Assembly (NCBI GenBank): GCA_015143295.1
Contig: CM026561.1
Coordinates: 44,768,875 to 44,832,874 of the forward strand
Length of the DNA stretch: 64,000 nucleotides
Source of the DNA: Tetracentron sinense
Taxonomy: Eukaryota > Streptophyta > Magnoliopsida > Trochodendrales > Trochodendraceae
Direction: 5' to 3'
Shown here: in pieces, positions 47,001 through 58,122 of the stretch
Layout of the letters: every line of letters begins with the position of its first letter
Numbering within the stretch: position 1 is the stretch's first letter
Made by a program: the position numbers and the translations under genes
Notes under the pieces: model-generated
The model's database searches: none
What the model was told of the DNA's origin: nothing
The model's input: the letters and a program-made list of their open reading frames with translations, nothing else

Positions 47001-47818
47001 CCAATCCACCTTTTTTTGCTAACTATATATCTTCTCATATCAATCTATAACTGTATGGACATGTTGGTATTTGGGAGTTGCCGTGGTCACTGTGTTAGGC
47101 ATTCTAGTCAAGATGTGAGATGAGCGGATGCATTTATGCCTGTCGCAGGCCAAGGTTCATGCTTTTAATTATTAACTCATACAACTTACATATGGGTTTT
47201 AAGCTTAGGCTAGTCTATACTCTATAGAACGAGTCTTACTGATGGAGATGTCTATATGTTGGAGCCACAATGATGTGGACCTTCTAATTGCTGCCCTCTT
47301 GGATACGCCCCACAGTGCAGATCTCTCAGTGATCATAGTCATATGACCACTTCCATTTAATCAGTAAAAATGTGCAGTGTTATAGAGAATCTGAATGTCA
47401 TTTTTCAGACAGCTATAATCGTTTAAACTTTCAGTTTTTGTATGGCCCATTTAATCGGTAACCCATTTGCTGGATGATCTGGATTGGTGAGTTACCAATG
47501 CAGGTAGAGATTTTCTTACTGCATTTATCCGGGTTATAGATTGGTGGGCCACCATTTACATGTCCTGGTGATGTAATCATGTAATCCCTTACTTGTGAGA
47601 ACTATGATTGCTTCGTCATAGTAGTTTGCTTGGGAATTTGCGAGTTTCAATTGGAACTTCTAACTAAAACTACATGGAATGCTGCAGGTGGTGGTGTTCC
47701 AGCACTAGCCCAACTTGTCTCTTCATCTTATCATGCTGCAATGTCGTCATCGTCATTGCCGTCGCCGCCTTCACAGGATGAGAATATGCACAAATCAAGA
47801 ACTTCCTCTACACTGTAA
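38080..47818 (+). CDS. Conserved plant small membrane protein of unknown function (135 aa, six exons over 9.7 kb)
   Basis: Exons: 38080-38148, 38297-38347, 39892-39943, 42338-42396, 45187-45232 and 47688-47818, all GT/AG with matching phases (0,0,1,0,1). The N-terminus has a small cysteine cluster (C9, C12, C15). Residues 34-58 contain RDSFSMIGSAVGGTASAFYG, and residues about 68-98 (GPMWLHFFIGAPPVIVFSSA and following) are hydrophobic, suggesting one or two membrane segments. The C-terminal 35 residues are Ser/Pro-rich and end SRTSSTL. I recognise this only as a short conserved plant protein; I cannot assign a function. Introns are 148, 1544, 2394, 2790 and 2455 bp and hold several repeats: an 801-bp foldback element, a copy of a 1.3-kb dispersed repeat, a 134-bp MITE and an L1 remnant. 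A (GA)n tract precedes the ATG. The splice chain is consistent but assembled by eye. Confidence 0.82.
39460..39512. repeat. Short tandem duplication in intron 2 of the membrane protein gene
   Basis: GAGAGGTGATGGCAAATGCC plus TATAAT/TATTAT occurs twice. Confidence 0.7.
40621..41421. mobile_element. Foldback element (801 bp, 8-bp TSD) in intron 3 of the membrane protein gene
   Basis: Perfect TIR CAGTGTAGTCAAGGC and exact 8-bp duplication ATTTATCA (40613-40620 and 41422-41429). Subterminal GCCTAGGCG palindromes are dense at both ends. The middle (about 40845-41060) is another MITE-like sequence of the TTAACCCTAGGGGTGA family. No coding capacity. Confidence 0.85.
40845..41060. mobile_element. 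MITE-like sequence nested in the 801-bp foldback element
   Basis: Inverted arms CTTTTAATACCCCTTTAACT and the inverse of its right part, plus TTAACCCTAGGGGTGAATGA, shared with 6725-6910 and 36100-36530. Confidence 0.6.
42540..43810 (+). mobile_element. Dispersed about 1.3-kb non-coding repeat, copy 2, in intron 4 of the membrane protein gene
   Basis: Starts near CCCCGCCTCAAGCTATACCT and ends near GTGTTATCATCAAAATCAAT. Contains three TCGTCGACGAGAT-like blocks (43138-43229). Confidence 0.6.
45278..45411. mobile_element. MITE (134 bp) in intron 5 of the membrane protein gene
   Basis: GAGCAATGCTAG...CACTTTCCGG at the left is mirrored by CCGGAAAGTG...CTAGCATTGCTC at the right. The inverted arms cover almost the whole element (ATACAAGA...TCTTGTAT in the centre). 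Confidence 0.8.
45520..45780 (-). mobile_element. L1 RNase H-like relic in intron 5 of the membrane protein gene
   Basis: The minus-strand frame at 45535-45717 ends STIDMADSLAKDLMGLL, matching the conserved AN-xADSLAK block of plant L1 RNase H-like domains. Upstream frames are shifted. No ends seen. Confidence 0.5.
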
Positions 47819-47933
47819 AAGCCCACTACAGTCGGATGCTCCAAGACTCTTTATAAAGGCTTCCCCAGAAATGGCTAATATAACTATTCGTGATAATTAT
47901 ATATATTTTGTGGATTCTTTATATTGCTGAATA

Positions 47934-48405
47934 GGGCCCGTTTGGTTCGGATTATTATAAGCGCTTATTTGGTACATAATCGCTTATTTGGTACATAATC
48001 GCCATGGATTATGTCCCATAATAGTGTTTGGTTTGACTCGTCATAACCGCTTATGTAATAACCGATTATAGAAATAACCGGTGATTCCATAATCTCGTCA
48101 GAGGGGGGATTATTGTGGAGCGTAATCACTGATGACTTTTAATATTATGTGAAAATTATTGTAAGTACTCAAATTTGCACTAAGCAAGGCCTAAAAGATC
48201 CATTAAGCTTAAAAGATGGATTTTAAAAATAGGTATTTTTATTTTTCTAAAAAGGATTAAAATTACCCTTTTTTAAAAAAAAGACTGGATAATCGCTTAT
48301 CAACTGAATGTCAGCCAAACAGGATTACACAATCAACGATTACTGATAACAATGCTTATCAACATAATTGCTTATAACTGCAACTGCAATAATTCGAACC
48401 AAAAT
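47934..48405. mobile_element. Harbinger-like MITE 3' of the membrane protein gene
   Basis: The left end GGGCCCGTTTGGTTCGGATT and the inverse of the right end (TTTTGGTTCGAATTATTGC) match, and both arms contain TTATAAGC...ATAATCG motifs. Boundaries are approximate. It starts 115 bp after the stop codon and may be in the 3' UTR. Confidence 0.6.
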
Positions 48406-48891
48406 GTTGATTTCTTTCAATTTTACAGGCCGTGTTTGTAATGGTATTAACTGTTGGGATAAAGCTTCTGAGACCCCCTTCGGACCGAGACCACCAAGCA
48501 AAGTCCTAACAGTTGTGCAACTTCTCTTTTATCCTTTTCGCCCCAGTGGGGCTAGTGAACAGTTCCATGGACATTTCTGAGGGAAATTAAGGGGTAATGA
48601 TTTTGGTTTCATTAATGGTAAAAGAGCTTCAGCTTGAATTACTGTTGAGCAGGATATAATCATTAATCATCAACTGCTGTGTTGAAGTGGAAAGGAAAAA
48701 CCCAAAGAGGTCTCATACTCTCTGATTGAAGGTAGCAGGATAGGTGATGTGGGTGTGGGTATCCTGAAGAAACACCTAACACAAAATTTTGACATTGTTG
48801 CTATATCCCAATTCCCAACTTTCCAAAATCATAACAAATGCGATGCTTCAACAAAAGTTGCATTTTATTTTATTGCATCAGTTTACAGTTG

Positions 48892-49076
48892 ATTCCTGAG
48901 CTTTTCCCCAAGTGGGAGGTTATGGGTTCCATTTCTCACTCTCCCTTTGGGGCCAGCCCTGCACGGGTTTACCCGAACTTTCTTGGTGTGGCGGGTTGCG
49001 AGCTCACGTCGCACCCTTGGGGATTAGTCCTGACCCAAAGGGTTGGGGACACCTCGAGTTCCAAAAAAAAAAAAAA
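48892..49076 (+). mobile_element. tRNA-derived SINE with 9-bp TSD and poly(A)
   Basis: TTACAGTTG occurs at 48883-48891 and 49077-49085. The 185-bp insert has an AAGTGGGAGGTTATGGGTTC segment with a B-box-like GGTTCCATTTC and ends in A13. It resembles plant Au-type SINEs in the B-box region. Confidence 0.7.
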
Positions 49077-49750
49077 TTACAGTTGGTGGATATATTAGAT
49101 GGGATCCGTTGCTGATGGCATTACCGTAACTTTATAAATCTTCAGGGGATGCTAATTTATTTATTTATTTATTTTTGGGTTAAGGGGATGCTAATTGACT
49201 ACATCGAACTTCTTATTCGTCTCTGCAAATTGAGTTAAGGCCTTATAATTTGTGTCATCTGCAAAAGTGATCTCATAACAGTGGTGGGGTCTCAAAAACT
49301 CCCAATTTGTGGTTAGAATACCGCTAAAGGGGCCCAAAACCTTAAAACATTGATAATGCTCATGCACCACTTGGAACAAAGTTAGTTTTAATACATAATG
49401 CTTTATTCCCACGCTTTGAAATTGAATCAAAACCAACCATTTCAGGGCTTTTGCTTCTCTTTTTTTTAAACCCCAAGAATACTATTCTCTACTCCGGCCT
49501 TCGAACATGCCCTTGCCACCTTCAATGCTAAAATTGGCTCAATTCATTTACACAGACACTTTTTTTTTTTTTAGGTACAAAACGTCATTTATTTATCTAC
49601 TGTTGATAGTTGAGGGTTCGTCAATGTTGTGCTTATCACATCCTAGAAGGAAAACTTCCCTTCTCATGAGAAGAGCACACCTCGCCATTTGAGCTAGAGG
49701 GGCAGGTGTGACATCTTTCAAATATCACAAATTATGAAGGTGATGTTTAA

Positions 49751-50007
49751 GGGCGTGTTTGGGTTGGGTTTGGTTTTGTTCCCGATTTAATCGTTTTGAA
49801 GAGTGATTAAATATTTAGCTTTCAATATACTTGTTTGGATAACAAGCGATTCAATCAATTTTCCAAAATAATTACCATTTTAACCACTATTATCTTAACC
49901 ATTTCACACATGTTTATGATTTAACCAATTAATTTTTTCAGTGATTGTATATCTAATGATTATATTATAAATGTTTATGGCTAAAATAATCAAACCCCAA
50001 AACACCC
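49751..50007. mobile_element. Tourist-like MITE (257 bp) with TAA duplication
   Basis: TAA at 49748-49750 and 50008-50010. Ends GGGCGTGTTTGGG and CCCCAAAACACCC form an imperfect TIR typical of PIF/Harbinger MITEs (GGG-GTTTGG). Confidence 0.7.
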
Positions 50008-50726
50008 TAAATAGGTTGACTTTGGCACAGGGTGGTCTGATTTTTGGCTCGTTGAATGCCCCCATCCGACATTGATTTTTCTTTCCATAAGCATACCACA
50101 TAACAACAAACGCTACACATACAGGCATTTAAAAAAAAACCTATGATCTTGATTTTACCTTCTAAGAAGAACTATGATCCAAATCTAATCTCATCTCAAA
50201 GACATTTACCAAAAAAAAAAAAAAAAAAAAAAAAACCTCATATAAAATGACATGTGTGAAACTCCACTTGAAAGATCTTGATTTTATAATTGCAACAAAT
50301 GTAGGCATAAATAAAAGTCGAAAGCCTTACAACATTTTTCTCCACCAATAAAAAGAGTATAGAGGTATATGATGCTCCATATAATAGCATTGAGGATGGT
50401 GCTCCCTATCACCCTTGGCCATTGATCGGCCAGTGGGCCACCTCTTTTAAAAAGATTTAAACCCTAAATCCAAATTTGTCCACGTGATCCGAGTAATTTG
50501 AAATATGAGGACTATACACTTTCGAGTCCTTAAAAACAGATAAGAGTGGAGTTACCTGCACCAAACTTGAGTGGTTATGTGAAGAGGATATAACCACTCA
50601 TACCCAATATATTTGATTAACAAAGAATACAAAAATTAGGATGAAATTGAAAAAGAAAACACGATTAAATTTTTATAAATGTTCTTTTAAAACGTATAAT
50701 TGTATATATATATATATATATTAATA

Positions 50727-50944
50727 GGGCCGGCCCAAGCCATTTGAAGGCCTAAAGCAAAAATTCTAAATGAAGCTTTTTTAAAAAATTATTAAAAAAA
50801 TTAACTATAAATCCGCCTTTTTAATATTCTAAATGGACTTTTTTTTTTAATATTCTAAATGGGGCCTTTTTAATTGAATTTTTTTTATTTTTTTTAATGG
50901 GGCCTAAAGCAAAGGCTTTGATGGCCTCATGGATGGGCCGGCCC
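50727..50944. mobile_element. MITE with GGGCCGGCCC ends (218 bp)
   Basis: GGGCCGGCCCA at the left pairs with TGGGCCGGCCC at the right, followed inward by GGCCTAAAGCAAA and its inverse. Flanks are (TA)n on both sides, hiding any target duplication. Confidence 0.65.
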
Positions 50945-52118
50945 TATATATATATTGTTAGTGTATTATTTGCATATAATAAAAATAGGGCGGTGCTAGG
51001 CGCACCCCACTATTTTATGATTGCATCCCTTTTTTTCTTCTTCTTGCTTTCAGGTTATAAATAAAAAGGTAATGGTGGTCATTATTAAACCAATTAAAAA
51101 TATAGAGTTCAACTATGATCTTATGCATTTCTCTCCACTTTATGCATGATTTTTGAGTTCTTTTATTTAGATATCACGCAAATCAACACACCAACGCACA
51201 CAACCCTACAATCTCATATCAAATCTCATATCAAGCCTTTAACCTTACACACCCCTCAAAAACAAGAGGGGCATGATGGGAGTGCTTAAGGAGAAAGGCC
51301 TACCATCGTTAACTGATGTAGGATAATTTGAATATTCTATGCTAAAAAGAACGAGATATTCAAAACTGATTTATTTTCCAGATACAGAATCGCCGTTGTA
51401 GGCTGTTACTCTCCATGCTAAATGAAATTGTTCCGCAGCCAATGGATTGTTGTAATTTTCAGGAGGGGGGAGGGTGAGATGATGCTCCTCATATTTGTAA
51501 CATTATATTCATGCACCCAATGTCTTTCCTAGTAGATCTCCTGTGGAGAAATAAACTCTCATTCATTCACCCAATATCTTGAATGATTGTTGTCAAGTTA
51601 TAAAATTTATAGCTAATTTTTAACTTTCAGTGTGCACAAGTAATTTTATAAATTTAATGGTGTGTAATAAATAACTTTTAATAATAAAGGTACAATTATC
51701 AAAAAATAGTAGGGTGCACCTAATAACACTCTAAAAATAAATGCATATTTTATTCTTATTCTACGCATGAAATTCCTTTTTTTTTTTTGTTAATAGGTAA
51801 AAAAGGTAATACTCTAAACACACACAATATCAAACCTATGAAAACCATCAAGGTGTCATAAGGGTAAACCTACGCACTCACTCCAAAAGGGCCTAACTAA
51901 TGGAGGAGCTAGAGGTTAACCTAATGGTCCTAATCATATATATTTTGAAATAATTAGACTAATTTATATTATATACATACAATATAATACGAGCATTTAC
52001 TAACATAAACAATTAAATGATCAAACATAAACGATTAGGTTAACCAAAAAAAAAAAAAAAAAAAGGAAAAGAAGAAAAGATTAGGTTAAAAAAAAGAAGG
52101 ATAAACTTGGAAATAGAA
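50945..52118. other. AT-rich DNA upstream of pyruvate kinase
   Basis: (TA)n near 50945 and poly(A) at 52046-52064. No coding frame. Confidence 0.5.
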
Positions 52119-52246
52119 AACTGATATATTTTTCACACGTCGAAACAGAGTCCTTTTTCAAACTCCCGGTTTCTTATGTTTTGGTTTGGCCTCCAAACCT
52201 CCTTCAAGTCTCTGGTTTTCTTTTGAAGCTCTTCGCATATTCTCTA
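52119..52246 (+). promoter_or_regulatory. Putative core promoter and leader of the pyruvate kinase gene
   Basis: A TATA-like TGATATATTTTT lies at about 52122-52133, some 115 bp upstream of the ATG. The sequence between is pyrimidine-rich. An in-frame upstream ATG at 52177 would add residues not seen in the family and is not favoured. Confidence 0.35.
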
Positions 52247-54596
52247 ATGGCGATCGAAGCAGAGAGGAGGCCCAAAACTAAGATCGTCTGCACGTTGGGA
52301 CCTGCATCAAGGTCTGTTCCGATGATCGAGAACCTTTTGAGAGCTGGAATGAACGTTGCGCGCTTCAACTTCTCACACGGCTCTCATGCTTACCACCAAG
52401 AAACCCTAGATAATCTCAGGATGGCCATGGAGAATACTGGGATTCTCTGTGCGGTTATGTTGGATACTAAGGTTCCTTTTCTTTCTTTTTGTTTTTATCT
52501 TCTGGGTATTTCTTCTTTGTTTTTGTTTCTCTGTCTTTCGGTTCTTGGGTGTTATATATATATATATCTGGGTCTTCGGTGCTGATTTTGTCTCTGTACT
52601 TGTTTTTTTGATCTATCTCTGTACCTGTTCTTAAAGATTGTGCTCATTGTTTGGTTCTTTTACCCTTCTTGGGATTCTAAAATGGCTTCTCTGCAATTTA
52701 TGTGCTGAGTTTTTTTTAGGGTTCTTTCCTTTAAAAAAAATAAAATAATAATCTATGTTGGTTGTTCTTAATATGGTTTTATAGTGGCCAGTCTATATTG
52801 TCTGTGTTTGATCGACGTTGATGTATTTTGTGTTCATTTTTTTCTTCCTTTTCCCGGGTAGCTTATCTGGAATGGATGCCAAGATTTCCTTTTTCGCATT
52901 ATATATTGTTTGTGCAACTTGGGCATGCTGGTTATCTTGTTATTTGTATTTAAATTGTTCTTATGGCTGTTTTTCTTCTGCCATTAAAGAATTCACTTCA
53001 GTCTCTGTTCTTTCCTATTTTTATGGGGAAATTTTGTATTAAAATTTGCTATTTGCTCCTCTGTTCTACACATATGGACAGCAACAATAACCTGTAATTT
53101 ATCTTCTTGTTATATTTTTCTTAGAATTAAAAGATTTGGAGTAAAGTCAACATATGAAGAACAGCAATTTGAACTTTTTTTCTGAAAAAAAAATGAATAT
53201 GGAAAGAGACTTTCTGGGTAGATCGTATTCATTAAGAACTGTGCCAATAAATTTCAACTACTCATACCAGGAGTGTCTTTGGGATTCACCATTTTATGCT
53301 GGTTCATGTTCTCCAGAAGTATACATTGAACTTCACAAGTTTTTGTAGGTTTTACTTGTTGATTTAGTTTTCATAGTTGCCTTCTCTCATATTCAAAGTT
53401 AGACGGCATGATTAGTTTTAATGGACATGGATACAACCAAGGTTTTAAAGCTCCACTCAATTTGAAGGGGGCATGAGATTTACAAGTTCTATAAGCTTGT
53501 CATGTATTCTTATTTTTTAGGGTTTTCAAGAAAGAGTTGAGTTCTTTTTTTCCTCAAATCAAGCCTTCAAGTTTTCTATGGCGACATGAAGATGAAATTG
53601 AGCCCTTAATTCAACAAATCCTTGATCAGTGATTCTACTCCACGAGCTTTTCTGAGAAAATGTGTAATTTTTCTGACAACTCAATCTTTTCTTGTCCTTT
53701 TTCTATGCAAATCACAGGGTCCGGAGATTAGAACAGGGTTTCTGAAGGATGGCAAGCCCATCCATCTCAAACAGGGTCAAGAGATCACCATCTCCACTGA
53801 CTATAGCATCAAGGGTGATGAGAACATGATCTGCATGAGCTACAAAAAGTTGGCCGAGGACTTAAAGCCGCAAAGTGTGATACTTTGTGCTGATGGTACA
53901 ATCACACTTACAGTGCTGTCTTTCAATAAAGAATTGGGTTTGGTTCGATGCCACTGTGAGAACTCTGCAGTTCTTGGTGAGAGGAAGAATGTCAATCTTC
54001 CAGGGGTTATCGTAGATCTTCCAACCCTAACAGAGAAAGACAAGGAGGACATCCTACAATGGGGGGTACCCAATAAGATCGACATGATTGCTCTGTCTTT
54101 CGTTCGCAAAGGTTCGGACCTTGTGGAGGCTCGAAAGCTGTTGGGGGAGCATGCAAAGACTATCCTTCTCATGTCAAAGGTTTGTGAAACCTCCTTTTCA
54201 TGCGTAAAATAATAAATAAATAAATAAATTGAAGTCTGATTGCCAATAGAACCAACCTTTTGATGTGTATTGTCTGGAGATCTTCTTTGCCAAAAATAGA
54301 CCTGATCAGATGAGTGGCTTTTCTATCTGACATTCATTTTGAGCAAAAAAAAAATTGGTGAATGATTCAGAAAATCTCCATAGATCAGATGGTTATAGTC
54401 ATCTAGTCTGGTGGATTTTGGCCTGAGATATACACGGGTCCACTCCAACTCCAACCCATAAATAGTACCCTCTCCTAGCCCATGTTTCTGATGCAATTTA
54501 GACTATGAGGTTTATAGCAGTTGCATAAGCTTAATCCTCATGCTTCCTCATATTTTTAAGAGAAAATTCAAAATTAGAAAAATAATGAAAGATTAT

Positions 54597-54629
<33 letters not shown>

Positions 54630-56448
54630 TAAGAAACAGTCATATAGGGTAAAAAATGATTTAAGAGAGTCAAGAAAAAGATGTAACTTAGTTACACCTT
54701 TTTGTTCTTGGGATTTGCTTCCATACACATGCACGTTTGACAATTGTAGTGTGCACATAATTAGACACTGCCACATGTAAAGTTAAATATATATTTAAAA
54801 TTTTCTAAAACCCTAGACTAGTGGGGTAAGCATTAACCCTAGGGATTAATGCTGACCAACTAGGGGTTAATAAATTTTAACTAGGTAGAAAAATTAATCA
54901 AGGGGAAATCTTCTGTACACTCCCATTTTTCATTTATATAATGGATTGCAATTACAAATGATGTTTTGCCATCAACCATGAAGAAGTCGTGAAAAACTGC
55001 GTTGTAGTCTAGGGACTCCAAATGCCTTTAACGTTTCCTATGAAAATCCTTAATGTGAAATAGAGAGTCAAAAAGGTTTTAAAAACCCTAAATATGTTAA
55101 AACGTATTAACTGAAGTGTTAGTTAATCAAATAAAAATGTAAAAAGGAACAAATTAATTTTTATGCTAAACTTTGTCCGTCTTTGTTTAAAAAAAATGAG
55201 GCACGTGAGGCAACCGTATCATGTGATTGCACATTTTCGAGGCTTGAGCCTCTAAGGTTGAGCCTTGAGGCATGCCTCACAGGGTATTTTAAACCATAAT
55301 GACAAAGTCGGGGAATAATTCGACAAGGATCAAGTTTGGAAAATTCGGAAATATGATAAATATATTAATAATTATAAAAATATATCCAACAAGTTGATCA
55401 TATAATATACAAAATAAGCAATTTTACTTGCCAAAACTAAACGAATTATTCGGGAATAATTTGCGAAATTCGCAAATGATTTGGTCAGACTTAAAAATTT
55501 GCGAATAATTTGGCACACCTAAAATTCAGTGGATTTTGTCACTGTTTTAAACAATGGTTGGTAGATCACAGTTTCAATCTATTAAGTGGAATTCCATTTT
55601 AGAATTCTAATATTTCCTTTGCTGTGATTTGTTAGGTTGAAAATCAAGAAGGGGTGGCTAATTTTGACGAAATCCTGGCGAACTCGGATGCATTTATGGT
55701 GGCACGAGGTGACCTGGGAATGGAGATCCCAATTGAGAAGATATTTTTAGCACAAAAAGTAATGATCTACAAGTGCAACATCCAAGGAAAACCAGTAGTC
55801 ACTGCAACTCAGATGTTGGAGTCCATGATCAAGTTTTCACGGCCTACTCGAGCTGAGGCCAATGATGTTGCCAATGCTGTTCTTGATGGCACAGACTGTG
55901 TTATGCTCAGCGGAGAAACAGCTGCTGGAGCTTACCCTGAACTCGCAGTTCAGACCATGGCAAAGATTTGTATAGAAGCAGAGAGTACACTTGATTATGG
56001 AGATGTCTTCAAAAGGACTATGGAAGCTGCCCCAGTGCCCATGAGCCCATTAGAAAGCCTAGCTTCTTCAGCAGTGCGAACTGCCAACTCTGCAAAAGCA
56101 GCTCTTATTTTGGTCCTAACCAAAGGTGGAAGCACTGCAAAGCTGGTGGCCAAGTACAGGCCAGGTATGCCAATCCTGTCCGTGGTGGTCCCTGATATAA
56201 AGACAGATTCCTTCGATTGGTCATGCAGTGACGAAGCTCCGGCAAGGCATAGCCTTATTTTCCGGGGGTTGGTGCCTGTCTTGAGCGCAGGATCTGCTAA
56301 GGCTTCTCATACTGAGTCAACAGAAGAAGCACTAGGGTTTGGTCTTCAACATGCAAAAGAAAAGGGGCTCTGCAAGCCGGGAGACTCAGTTGTCGCATTG
56401 CACCGAGTTGGATCTGCCTCTGTAATCAAGATCTTGACTGTGAAGTGA
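52247..56448 (+). CDS. Cytosolic pyruvate kinase (499 aa, three exons)
   Basis: Exons 52247-52471, 53718-54179 and 55636-56448; introns of 1246 and 1456 bp are GT/AG and phase 0. The enzyme converts phosphoenolpyruvate and ADP to pyruvate and ATP, the last step of cytosolic glycolysis. Visible motifs are KTKIVCTLGPASR (9-21), ARFNFSHG (38-45), DTKGPEIRTG across junction 1, LSFVRKGSDL, MSK|VENQEG across junction 2 (holding the catalytic lysine), ARGDLGMEIP (metal and substrate binding), VTATQMLESM and TRAEANDVANAVLDGTD. No transit peptide is present, and length and ends (start MAIEAERRPK, end VIKILTVK) fit the short plant cytosolic class of about 497-510 aa. It differs from the near-invariant MIKSPRPTRAEATD in two places (MIKFSRPTRAEAND). 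Intron 2 carries short repeat fragments. It is convergent with the RING gene, 651 bp away. Confidence 0.95.
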
Positions 56449-57099
56449 TGATTTTGATGGCAAATTTTTTGTGGGTTTTTTTTGCTGCTTTTATTTTTGA
56501 TAGCTTCTTTTTTGCTTAGTTGAGGTTAAGGCTCATAATTAACTTTGATAGAGACAGAGCGTTTAATACTTCAAATGTAACACCAACACAATTTTGCCCG
56601 GATGGAACTCTGTTTAAATTAGTTATAATGCACAATTTGACTACATGTTCAAGTCTGTTTTCGAAGGTAATTAACTATAGTAGCTGAGCCCCAGATGGAA
56701 ATCAGGTTTTTAAGCCAATACCCAAATGGTTTCCAATTCATAAAACGTCAATAGGTCTACAATCATGACTAATAGGAAGAAAGCTGTAAAAGTTTAGTTC
56801 TCTCTCCTTTTTTTTTTGGTTATTAGAGGTACTTGAATTTTTTCAGGCACCAAACAACAACAACCAAGTTATTCCGATCCTTCAACCCAAACCCAAATCC
56901 ACACCTATCACCATTGATTATCCCAAATATTCGAGGTTGGCAACATAAATCTTGTTTGGCCATGCCATCCTATCAAAAGTCACAACTTCTGTTAAAATGA
57001 GTGTTATCAAAATTTCTCACAAAGAAAATGGAATGCAAAAATTCTATAAATAGACACATCATTCAATAAGAACAAGACATATATGCTACATAAATATCT

Positions 57100-58122
57100 T
57101 CAATTCTCATCTCTATGAGAAGCACTTCCAGGTGCGGACCCTGATGATGCTGAGGAAGAATTCCTAGCACTTGGAGATCCTGACATAGAAAATAAACCTC
57201 TAAAAGGCCATGGAATCCGAAACCTTCTCCCATTACCATTTCTCTCTTCTCCACCACTACCATGACCCTCGGTACTCTCCACCCTGTTATTACTATTCCC
57301 TGACCCATCTGATTCAAGCTTGGATTCATTAGCAGGCATCTGAAACCTGCAAACTGGGCAAGAACTATGAAGCTCCAGCCACGGCAATATACACTCGCTA
57401 TGAAATTTATGCTTACAGGGCATCTCCTTTGCTTCTCCCCTGATCTCAAAATCCTCCAAACATACTGAACACTGCAGATTCTCCCCAACTTTCACAGTGA
57501 GCATCGCTTCCACGGCCTCTTTCTGCGCTGGTGGAGTCCCGTAACGGTTTGGATCATTCTCCGCCAAATGCTGCAGCAATAAATCCAAACCAGGTCTGGT
57601 GAAGTCACCCCGAGAGCCAGGAGTATTCTGACTCTGGTTTTGGGCCTGGTTCAGATTGAAGGAACCTTGAAGAATTATGGCCTGGTTAAAAGGATTGATC
57701 AAGATTACGTGCTCTCTTTCCCCATCACTTTCATGATTCTCTGATTCAGGTGTCATCCCAGCATGAAGATTTTGAAGCAAGTGGAGAATATTAGCTGAGC
57801 TTCTTCTGCTTGTTCGGAAAGTTGATTCCAGGTCTCGCACTGGTTCTGTCTCTCTGTGTTGTGTATCATCAACATCATCATCATTTTCTCTTCTGAAACT
57901 TCGGCGACGAGGACCACCCATCATGCCCAGCAAGATTGGAGCCCAAAGAGAGAGTGCACGGTCAGATCCCAAATCGGTTTGATTATCCTGGTCTCTTATG
58001 CTATCCATTTCTTCCACACACCCGCTTTCACAGAATGGGCATTTGATCTCAACTTCCATTACTGGGTTCACCATCTGAGAGCACATGTAACACCAGTACC
58101 TAGCAACCTGGGCTTCCCCCAT
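57100..58122 (-). CDS. RING-H2 E3 ubiquitin ligase with N-terminal zinc ribbon (340 aa, single coding exon)
   Basis: Minus-strand ORF from ATG at 58122 to TGA at 57100. The N-terminus has a zinc-ribbon pattern, C11-x2-C14 and C28-x2-C31, as in plant RING ligases of the zinc_ribbon_9 class. The RING-H2 domain spans about residues 218-258: C218, C221, C236, H238, H241, C244, C255, C258, with the conserved ILPWLELHSSCPVCR stretch. The middle is acidic and Gln/Asn-rich and the C-terminus is Ser/Gly-rich, both likely disordered. These proteins transfer ubiquitin from an E2 to substrates; the substrate cannot be inferred here. The architecture resembles Arabidopsis At5g56340/At1g55530-type ligases, but I do not assign a symbol. 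A leader intron (about 58142-58852, minus-strand donor GG|GTAAAA, acceptor TTTTCAG) precedes the coding exon. Confidence 0.93.
   Translation of the reverse strand: MGEAQVARYWCYMCSQMVNPVMEVEIKCPFCESGCVEEMDSIRDQDNQTDLGSDRALSLWAPILLGMMGGPRRRSFRRENDDDVDDTQHRETEPVRDLESTFRTSRRSSANILHLLQNLHAGMTPESENHESDGEREHVILINPFNQAIILQGSFNLNQAQNQSQNTPGSRGDFTRPGLDLLLQHLAENDPNRYGTPPAQKEAVEAMLTVKVGENLQCSVCLEDFEIRGEAKEMPCKHKFHSECILPWLELHSSCPVCRFQMPANESKLESDGSGNSNNRVESTEGHGSGGEERNGNGRRFRIPWPFRGLFSMSGSPSARNSSSASSGSAPGSASHRDEN

Noticed and set aside
49561-49712. Possible minus-strand SINE (A-box-like TAGCTCAAATGG, T-run at the left)
   Set aside because: No convincing B box and no matching target duplication were found.
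53154-53348. 64-codon frame in pyruvate kinase intron 1
   Set aside because: Lies wholly within the intron and does not match pyruvate kinase; it would break the conserved DTK|GPEIR junction.
55180-55520. Repeat-like sequence in pyruvate kinase intron 2 (GAATAATTCG-type motifs, GAGGCTTGAGCCTC palindrome)
   Set aside because: Looks transposon-derived, but I could not define termini or a second copy.
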